Shown: in pieces, positions 13,273 to 18,749 of the stretch
Position numbering within the stretch: the stretch's first letter is position 1
Layout of the letters: each line of letters starts with the position of its first letter
NCBI GenBank assembly: GCA_013298675.1
Contig: JAAFIJ010000015.1
Coordinates: 1-18,749, forward strand
Direction of reading: 5' to 3'
DNA from: Rhodobacterales bacterium
Lineage (GTDB): Bacteria > Pseudomonadota > Alphaproteobacteria > Rhodobacterales > Rhodobacteraceae
DNA length: 18,749 bases
Position numbers and translations under genes: made by a program
Notes under the pieces: generated by a model
Told to the model about the DNA's origin: nothing
The model's input: the letters and a program-made list of their open reading frames with translations, nothing else
Database searches by the model: none

Positions 13273-14990
13273 CAGGTTCTGATCCCGGCAAAGCGCGTTT
13301 GCCATTCAACGCGCTCTTCGTCGGTGATTTTGCGGAACAGGTTTTCCGGTACGGCAAATTCATGTCCCGCGGGCAATGTGCGCAGGGCGGCACCGACATC
13401 TTTGGGCCAACTCCAGTCAGTTGAACCAATTGATGTCATCATGCTGGCCGAGGCATCGGGGATGAACGGGCTGGAAATCACGGCGTAAACCCGGATCAGG
13501 TTCAGCGCCAGGCGCACCATCGCCTGCGCGCGGTCAGGATCGGTTTTGACGACGGTCCAAGGTGCTGCGGATTGCAGGTATTCGTTGCCGACAACCCAAA
13601 TGGCGCGCAATTCTGCCGCCGCTTTGCGCACCTCCATCGCCTCCATCAAGGATGCGTATTCGGTCAAGCGTTGGCCGAGATCAGCAATCAGAGCAGCCTC
13701 TTGCGGGCCAAAATCGCCGCCCGCAGGGATGGTTGATCCGAACTTTGCCGTGGCAAATTTGGTGACCCGGCTGACAAGATTGCCTAGAACGTCGGCCAAA
13801 TCCTTGTTCACCGACATCTGGAAGTTTTCCCAAGTAAACTCGGCGTCCGAGTTTTCCGGGGCGTGGCTAAGCAACCACCAGCGCCAGTAATCGGGCGGCA
13901 GGATCGACAGGGCTTGATCCATGAAAATGCCGCGACCTTGGCTGGTGGAAAACTGGCCGCCGTCATAATTGAGGTAATTGAAAGACTTAAGGTAATCGAC
14001 CAGTTTCCACGGCTCACCTGAACCGATGATGGTTGCGGGGAAAGACAGGGTATGGAAGGGCACGTTATCCTTGCCCATGAACTGGTAATATTTGACGTCG
14101 GCTGCCCCTTTGTCGGTGCGCCACCAGCGTTCCCATGCCGCATCATCAAGGCCATTGGCGTCAGCCCATTCTGCCGTGCCAGCGATGTATTCGATGGGCG
14201 CGTCAAACCAAACGTAGAACACTTTACCTTCCATTCCTGGCCATGGCTGATCGCCCTTTTTGACCGGAATGCCCCAATGCAAATCGCGGGTGATGCCACG
14301 GTCTTGCAATCCGTCCCCGTCGTTCAGCCACTTTTTGGCGATCGAAGTTGTCAAAATCGGCCAATCTTTTTTGCTGTCGATCCATGCCTCTAGCTGGTCG
14401 CGCAGGGCGCGCTGTTTCAGGTAAAGGTGTTTGGTTTCGCGCACCTCAAGGTTGGTCGACCCCGAGATCGACGACCGTGCGTCGATCAGATCGGTTGGAT
14501 CCAGCTGCTTGGTACAGTTTTCGCACTGATCCCCACGAGCAGAGGTATAGCCGCAGTTTGGACAAGTCCCGGTGATATATCGGTCAGGTAAAAAGCGGTT
14601 GTCGTCGATCGAAAAGACCTGCTTTTCGGACACTTCGGCGATCAATCCTGCCCTGTCGAGCGCACCGGCAAAACTTTGGGTCAAGCGGTGGTTACGCGCA
14701 CTGGATGAGCGGCCAAAGTGATCAAACGACAAACGAAAACCGCGCGCGATTTCGGCCTGTACCTCGTGCATCTCGGCGCAAAACACGTCCACGGGTTGGC
14801 CTACTTTGGCCGCCGCCAGTTCGGCGGGGGTGCCATGTTCATCCGTGGCGCAAATGAACATCACCTCATGGCCCTGCGCGCGCATAAAACGCGCGAACAA
14901 ATCGGCTGGCAATTGGCTGCCCACAAGGTTGCCCAAGTGCTTAATGCCATTGATGTATGGGATTGCCGAGGTGATCAGAATCCTTGCCAT
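13272..14990 (-). CDS. metG: Methionyl-tRNA synthetase
   Basis: 572 residues from ATG at 14990 with AAAAGGGG upstream. This class I synthetase charges tRNA-Met with methionine in the cytoplasm. Visible in order: LITSAIPYINGIKHLGNL (HLGN form of the HIGH motif, 18-21), FICATDEHGTP, a four-Cys zinc knuckle (Cys143, 146, 156 and 159), the WFDAPIEYI active-site strand, YYQFMGKDNVPFHT, and the catalytic loop QFSTSQGRGIF at 346-356 in place of KMSKS. The anticodon-binding helical domain with NKDLADVLGNLVSRVTKF follows. The FSTSQ loop and lack of a C-terminal EMAP/tRNA-binding domain are features of one of the recognised bacterial MetRS types, so this is not degeneration. It heads the minus-strand run of genes through to the LMW-PTP-like gene. 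Confidence 0.97.
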   Translation of the reverse strand: MARILITSAIPYINGIKHLGNLVGSQLPADLFARFMRAQGHEVMFICATDEHGTPAELAAAKVGQPVDVFCAEMHEVQAEIARGFRLSFDHFGRSSSARNHRLTQSFAGALDRAGLIAEVSEKQVFSIDDNRFLPDRYITGTCPNCGYTSARGDQCENCTKQLDPTDLIDARSSISGSTNLEVRETKHLYLKQRALRDQLEAWIDSKKDWPILTTSIAKKWLNDGDGLQDRGITRDLHWGIPVKKGDQPWPGMEGKVFYVWFDAPIEYIAGTAEWADANGLDDAAWERWWRTDKGAADVKYYQFMGKDNVPFHTLSFPATIIGSGEPWKLVDYLKSFNYLNYDGGQFSTSQGRGIFMDQALSILPPDYWRWWLLSHAPENSDAEFTWENFQMSVNKDLADVLGNLVSRVTKFATAKFGSTIPAGGDFGPQEAALIADLGQRLTEYASLMEAMEVRKAAAELRAIWVVGNEYLQSAAPWTVVKTDPDRAQAMVRLALNLIRVYAVISSPFIPDASASMMTSIGSTDWSWPKDVGAALRTLPAGHEFAVPENLFRKITDEERVEWQTRFAGIRT

Positions 14991-15066
14991 GGAGCGGCCC
15001 CTTTTAACAGTTGCGCGCCCCGTTTAGCGCAAGGTGAGATTAAGGGCCAGACCGCTTTCATTTCGT

Positions 15067-15097
15067 TTGACACAGACACGTCGCGGAGCTTTCTAAT
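15067..15097 (+). promoter_or_regulatory. Weak candidate promoter for the AKR-lipoprotein operon
   Basis: A perfect TTGACA (15067-15072) is followed 19 bases later by TCTAAT (15092-15097), upstream of the aldo/keto reductase start at 15143 in the divergent gap after metG. The spacing is longer than ideal, so this is tentative. Confidence 0.3.
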
Positions 15098-15142
15098 CGG
15101 GCAAAACGACCCTAGACTTGGCCCAAAATGTAGGGGGCAACC

Positions 15143-16186
15143 ATGCGTCGGGTGAAATTGGGGCAAACGGGGATCGAGGTGTCCGCGATTTGCTTGGGCA
15201 CGATGACTTGGGGCAATCGGAACTCTGAGGCAGAGGGGCATGGTCAGGCTGACTTTGCGCTAGATCAAGGTGTTGATTTTTGGGATACGGCAGAGATGTA
15301 TCCGGTGGCCCCTGTGCGCGCCGAAACCGTTGGCCGGACCGAAGAAATCATCGGGACTTGGTTTGCGCGGGGCGGGATGCGCGATAAGGTTGTTTTGGCC
15401 ACCAAGGTCACGGGAGCGGGCGAACATGCCGTGCGGGGTGGCGCTGCGCTAACCGGTGCAATTCTGCGGGCGGCGGTCGAGGGGTCGCTTCGCCGTTTGC
15501 GAACAGATTACATCGACCTTTACCAACTGCATTGGCCTAATCGTCCAGCCTATCACTTTCGCGACAATTGGTCCTTTGATCCGCGCGGTGAAACTAAGGT
15601 TAACGTTGAAGCGCATATGCTTGATATCCTTAAGGTATCAGCCGAATTGATACGAGAGGGCAAAATTCGTCACATTGCACTTTCCAATGAATCAGTTTGG
15701 GGTGCCGCTAAATGGTTGGCCTTGGCCGAGACGCATGGATTGCCCCGCATGGCGACAGTACAAAATGAATATTCACTGATGTGTCGTCAGTTTGATACGG
15801 ATTGGGCCGAATTTTCGGTGTTGGAAGACATGCCGTTGCTGGCATTTTCGCCCTTGGCGACGGGGCTGTTGAGCGGGAAATATGCGGGTGATGTGATCCC
15901 GGAGGGGTCGCGGCGCGTGTTCAACCCGACCTTAAGTGGTCGCGTGACACCTCGGGTTTTTCCGGCAGTTGCCGCCTATTTGGGGATTGCCGCGCGTCAT
16001 GGTCTCGACCCGTCGCAGATGGCGATTGCGTGGACAATGACGCGACCATTTGCCTGTTTTCCGATCATTGGGGCAACCAATCTTGATCAGCTGGCAACGG
16101 ACATCGCCTCGCATTCCCTTACCCTTTCTTCAGACGTTATGAACGAGATTTCAGATGTGCATCGCAACCACCCGCAGCCTTATTGA
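15143..16186 (+). CDS. Tas-like NADP(H)-dependent aldo/keto reductase
   Basis: 347 residues, with GGGGG upstream of the ATG. It is a TIM-barrel AKR that reduces aldehydes or ketones with NADPH in the cytoplasm. The catalytic tetrad is complete: Asp48 and Tyr53 (FWDTAEMYP), Lys88 (ATKV) and His130 (YQLHWP). Other family features are LGQTGIEVSAICLGTMTWG, TDYIDLYQLHW, REGKIRHIALSNE, LLAFSPLATGLLSGKY and the cofactor site PIIGATNLDQL. The long form with the HWPNRPAYHF segment and the VRAETVGRTEEIIG insert matches the E. coli Tas subgroup. The natural substrate is unknown. It overlaps the next gene by 32 bases. Confidence 0.92.
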   Translation: MRRVKLGQTGIEVSAICLGTMTWGNRNSEAEGHGQADFALDQGVDFWDTAEMYPVAPVRAETVGRTEEIIGTWFARGGMRDKVVLATKVTGAGEHAVRGGAALTGAILRAAVEGSLRRLRTDYIDLYQLHWPNRPAYHFRDNWSFDPRGETKVNVEAHMLDILKVSAELIREGKIRHIALSNESVWGAAKWLALAETHGLPRMATVQNEYSLMCRQFDTDWAEFSVLEDMPLLAFSPLATGLLSGKYAGDVIPEGSRRVFNPTLSGRVTPRVFPAVAAYLGIAARHGLDPSQMAIAWTMTRPFACFPIIGATNLDQLATDIASHSLTLSSDVMNEISDVHRNHPQPY

Positions 16187-16763
16187 CTTGAGAATCCTTG
16201 GCCGTCGCGCGAGGCAAAGCATTTTGGGGCTCTGCGCGGTTCTGTTGTTCGCGTGCACATCGTCTGGCGGGTCAGACGGTACAAAAACAGGCGGTAACAC
16301 TATGGGTGCGCCTGTCGCTGCCAGTGCACTTGTGGATGCACCAATAGAAGTGACGCCTTTGTCAGTGCCGGGTCAGGCGGTTGGCGTTCCTGCAAATGGT
16401 CCCGGACCTGCCGATCCCGCGGCGGCCAAAGCAACACCTGCCCCACCAATCCCGCGCGAGGCGGGCAAGCCTGTGGCATCTGAACCTGTTGCCATCGACA
16501 CTCCGGCTGATGTCATAGAGTTTGTGTCGCCCCAAGCGCTGGCCTGCCGCAAAAAGGGGAATACATGGGCCGAGGCAGGAAGTGAGGGCGCCATGGCTTG
16601 TATCTCGAGGACGGGTGACGCGGGAAAAAGTTGCAGGTCAGGCAAAGATTGCGAAGGTTTTTGTTTAGCAAGATCAGGAACTTGCGCGCCATACTCGCCT
16701 TTGTTTGGGTGTAATGACATTTTGCAGGATGACGGCGTAGAGGTGAACATATGTCTCGATTGA
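16155..16763 (+). CDS. Cysteine-rich putative lipoprotein
   Basis: 202 residues, starting inside the end of the aldo/keto reductase gene. A TTG at 16188 is an alternative start just after that gene. A basic segment (ILGRRARQ), a hydrophobic stretch and LLFAC form a lipoprotein signal with the acylated Cys at 34. Residues ~35-125 are a Gly/Ser then Pro/Ala-rich low-complexity linker. The C-terminal 72 residues hold eight cysteines (131, 149, 160, 166, 170, 177, 186 and 200), including SCRSGKDCEGFC, which suggests four disulfides in a small periplasmic or surface domain. I do not recognise a named family. It overlaps the following lipocalin gene by 13 bases, so the products probably share a location or function. 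Confidence 0.75.
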   Translation: MCIATTRSLIDLRILGRRARQSILGLCAVLLFACTSSGGSDGTKTGGNTMGAPVAASALVDAPIEVTPLSVPGQAVGVPANGPGPADPAAAKATPAPPIPREAGKPVASEPVAIDTPADVIEFVSPQALACRKKGNTWAEAGSEGAMACISRTGDAGKSCRSGKDCEGFCLARSGTCAPYSPLFGCNDILQDDGVEVNICLD

Positions 16764-17263
16764 CGCTAGTTCTCGCGGTTGGAATTCTGACCGGATGCGT
16801 CACGTCAGTGCCCAAATCGCTACCGGAAGGCTATCGCCAAACTCAAACCCCCATTTATTCAAGCGCTGTCTTTGACCAAACCAGACTGATCGGGCGTTGG
16901 GAACAAGTTGCGACATTTGCAGGCGGCAAGCCGCGTTGCACGTCGGGTGGCGCAGAGTTTGTGCAAAAAACGTCAGGTTTGTTTGTCGGAATGGCGTTGT
17001 GCACCGCGCAAGGCAAACGCAAGGTTTCTGGTGCCGTTCAGATGTCAGGCCCGGGACGTTTTCGGATCGCGGGGCTGAACGAAGAGTTGTGGGTGCTTTG
17101 GGCCGATGGCGATTACCGGACTTTGGTCTTGGGGACACCGTCTGGAAATCTGGGGTTTATCCTGAACCGAGATGGCGCAATTTCTGAAGACAGGGTGATC
17201 GCCGCGCGCGAGATTTTGGATTGGAATGGCTATGATTTGACGGCTCTAAGGCTGTTGCGCTAA
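16751..17263 (+). CDS. Lipocalin-like lipoprotein (Blc-related)
   Basis: 170 residues. The signal sequence ends LTGC, placing the lipidated Cys at 16. The lipocalin signature GRW occurs at 48-50 (LIGRWEQVATF), followed by strands ending in ADGDYRTLVLG (118-128) and GFILNRDGAISED, which match the second and third conserved regions of bacterial lipocalins; DRVIAAREILDWNGYDLTALRLL is the C-terminal helix. Cys63 and Cys84 may form a disulfide. Blc-type proteins bind fatty acids or lysophospholipids at the outer membrane. Divergence from E. coli Blc is substantial, so the ligand is uncertain. It is the last gene of the three-gene overlap group and converges with the XRE regulator 11 bases away. 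Confidence 0.82.
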   Translation: MSRLTLVLAVGILTGCVTSVPKSLPEGYRQTQTPIYSSAVFDQTRLIGRWEQVATFAGGKPRCTSGGAEFVQKTSGLFVGMALCTAQGKRKVSGAVQMSGPGRFRIAGLNEELWVLWADGDYRTLVLGTPSGNLGFILNRDGAISEDRVIAAREILDWNGYDLTALRLLR

Positions 17264-17274
17264 CGCATCTCGGG

Positions 17275-18108
17275 TCAAAGCAGTGCGCGGATATGCTGAG
17301 CAGCGTCTCGCGCCCCAAAGCTTGCTTCGCGTACCAGCCAATCAAAGTGTCGCAGGATAAGTTGCACTTTGCTGGGGTCACGAAAGGACACATAGCTGCG
17401 CCCAAGATACAAAACCGCCAAGCCGGGTCCAAATACTGTCACCGGGCTGGAAAAAACCTTATGCGCATCAAAAATGTATAACCGCAGCGCCGGGTAGAGA
17501 TCTTCACAAGCTGTCGCAAGATGTAGCAACTGCGCGCGACGCAGCGACAGAGGCAGGTCCTGCCAATACCCTGTTCCGTGGGCAAAGGAGTGAAGTTCGT
17601 GGAAGGGCAAGGCGATTTCGTAATCAGACCTTGCGCCGCGCATCCAATCCAACTGTGCCTGAAACGATGCAAGAGCAACGCTGTCTTGCGATTTCAGGTG
17701 ATCGCGGTACTCCCAACTTACGACTTCGGGCAATTTCAGCATATCAGGAAGAGTCGCCGGGACATGCCGAATTTTGTAGCCCGCCGCCTCTTTATGCCAA
17801 GAGAACATTGTGTCGTCGAGCAAGGCGCGCGGTGCGTCATCAAATCTAACATACTGATCTAGAATGGAATTTACAGTATCTGGTGTTTCCGAAAGCCCCA
17901 AAAGCCAATCGCTGGTGACACCAAGGGCCAAGGCGCAGTCCGCAATCAGTTGCGCGTTCGGAAGTCGCGTTCCGTCGGCAAGCAAGGCAGAAATTGTAGA
18001 ACGGTCAACCCCCGCGCTTTGCGCCAGCTTGCTTTGCGATAAGTGCTTGCTGGCCATGGCTTTTTGTAGGCGTTCACGAAACAGGTCTGATCGAATACGC
18101 TTGTCCAT
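17275..18108 (-). CDS. XRE-family helix-turn-helix regulator with unknown C-terminal domain
   Basis: 277 residues from ATG at 18108; a GTG at 18117 would add three residues. Residues ~8-70 are a Cro/CI-type HTH: LFRERLQKAMASKHLSQSKLAQSAGVDRSTISALLADGTR-type sequence, with SQSKLAQSAGV as helix 2 and RSTISALLADG as the recognition helix, then ALGVTSDWLLGLSE. The remaining ~200 residues are a separate domain with aromatic-rich segments (WEYRDHL, AFHELHSFAHGTGYW-like, LRLYIFDAHKVFSSPVTVFGPGLAVLYLG) that I cannot assign; it may sense a small ligand. The gene is divergent from a fatty acid desaturase with a 133-base gap, so desaturase control is a reasonable guess. Confidence 0.82.
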   Translation of the reverse strand: MDKRIRSDLFRERLQKAMASKHLSQSKLAQSAGVDRSTISALLADGTRLPNAQLIADCALALGVTSDWLLGLSETPDTVNSILDQYVRFDDAPRALLDDTMFSWHKEAAGYKIRHVPATLPDMLKLPEVVSWEYRDHLKSQDSVALASFQAQLDWMRGARSDYEIALPFHELHSFAHGTGYWQDLPLSLRRAQLLHLATACEDLYPALRLYIFDAHKVFSSPVTVFGPGLAVLYLGRSYVSFRDPSKVQLILRHFDWLVREASFGARDAAQHIRALL

Positions 18109-18119
18109 TATGTTCACTA

Positions 18120-18142
18120 TTGTTGATATCTAAAAACAACTG
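18120..18142. promoter_or_regulatory. Possible operator near the XRE regulator start
   Basis: Just upstream of the regulator start, TTGTT and AACAA form a short inverted repeat around a GATATC-containing A+T-rich centre. It is well placed for autoregulation or shared control with the divergent desaturase. The arms are short and A+T-rich, so chance is possible. Confidence 0.25.
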
Positions 18143-18241
18143 CGATAGTCCGATGTTAATTCTCTGAGTTATCACCGCAACAAGCAAGTGTTATGATCGG
18201 GGAAGGGACAGCGGTTAGACTGACAAAGTTGGGAAAGTGCG

Positions 18242-18749
18242 ATGTTTAAGAATGGTGCATGGGGTGTCGAATGGCCGACACTGTTCATGTTTGTCGTAAC
18301 CTATACTTCTTGGGTCGCTGGCACGATGCTGTGGGAGGTTTCGCCACTTGCAGCGATCGGCATCTTGAGTCTGGCTATCGCACAGTTTTCATCGCTGCAA
18401 CATGAGGTGCTGCACGGCCATCCCTTTGCCAGTAAATCCGTCAATGAGGCCATGGTGTTCCCAGCTTTGACGCTCGTGGTGCCCTATAACAGGTTTCGCG
18501 ACCTGCATCTTGCCCACCATTTTGACCCCAATCTGACCGACCCCTATGATGATCCAGAGGCGAATTTCGTCGATCCGGCAGTTTGGACGACGCTTTCGCC
18601 CTTCAGGCAAGGTTTGTTGCGGCTGAACAATACGCTTTTCGGGCGGATTTTTCTGGGACCGATCCTCGGGACCTTCCGATTTGTCGCCAGCGATTGGCGA
18701 TTGATCCGCGCAAATGAGCCGGGGGTTGCCAAAGCTTGGATCTTGAACG
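18242..18749 (+). CDS. Fatty acid desaturase-like membrane protein (partial, 3' end beyond window)
   Basis: The ATG at 18242 has GGGAAAG upstream and the frame stays open to the window end, giving 169 residues. Two hydrophobic segments (about 12-30 and 35-50) precede the first histidine box HEVLHGH (His54, His58 and His60, HxxxH type). The second box is HLAHH (His89, His92, His93). These bind the di-iron centre of membrane desaturases and hydroxylases. The third box should be beyond the window. The spacing and the ALTLVVPYNRFRDLHLAHHFDPNLTDPYDDPE region are like bacterial fatty acid desaturase family proteins, which include carotenoid ketolase relatives; the substrate cannot be settled from this part. 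It is divergent from the XRE-family regulator. Confidence 0.88.
   Translation, partial: MFKNGAWGVEWPTLFMFVVTYTSWVAGTMLWEVSPLAAIGILSLAIAQFSSLQHEVLHGHPFASKSVNEAMVFPALTLVVPYNRFRDLHLAHHFDPNLTDPYDDPEANFVDPAVWTTLSPFRQGLLRLNNTLFGRIFLGPILGTFRFVASDWRLIRANEPGVAKAWILN

Noticed and set aside
13941..13953. Apparent loss of KMSKS in metG
   Set aside because: FSTSQ at this position is a known variant of one bacterial MetRS type, so it is not evidence of inactivation.

Overview
The window looks like a chromosomal segment of a marine Rhodobacteraceae (Roseobacter-group alphaproteobacterium). This rests on the translation/histidine gene order (hisD, UPF0262, low-molecular-weight phosphatase, infA, maf, RNase E/G, yacG), the MetG type with an FSTSQ loop, RTX proteins with a typical Rhodobacteraceae C-terminus, and an RHS core very like those of that family. 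Assignment below family level is not possible from sequence alone.

Layout. (1) Positions 1-1430 are the end of an RHS polymorphic-toxin locus on the + strand: a C-terminal toxin tip cut by the window edge, a small likely immunity gene 5 bases later, and a displaced fragment of RHS core with no recognisable tip. The tip and immunity gene are visibly more A+T-rich than the rest. (2) 1431-3419 (-) is a large RTX Ca2+-binding secreted protein with two duplicated non-RTX modules. (3) 3686-5868 (-) is a compact housekeeping cluster, infA-maf-RNase E/G-yacG, with start/stop overlaps, followed by tRNA-Phe. (4) 5869-9855 is an accessory block between infA and its usual upstream neighbours: a second, shorter RTX protein with a related secretion C-terminus, a GNAT/NTF2-like gene pair, and a divergent qorB/HxlR redox pair. 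(5) 9856-14990 (-) is metG, a GlxA-type AraC regulator, hisD, UPF0262 and an LMW-PTP-like gene, most of them touching or overlapping. (6) 15143-17263 (+) is an aldo/keto reductase gene overlapping two lipoprotein genes (an eight-cysteine protein and a lipocalin). (7) 17275-18749 is an XRE-family regulator divergent from a fatty acid desaturase that runs off the window.

How the genes relate. Groups 3 and 5 together look like one ancestral operon-like cluster for translation, nucleotide-pool cleaning and histidine synthesis, split by the accessory block. The RHS and RTX genes are exported products for contact with neighbours or surfaces. The RHS remnants and the first RTX gene lie on the 3' side of tRNA-Phe, a common location for acquired DNA, but no integrase or duplicated tRNA end is visible. 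The most promising material for something undescribed is the RHS tip with its small immunity candidate, the duplicated module of the large RTX protein, and the AKR-lipoprotein-lipocalin operon.
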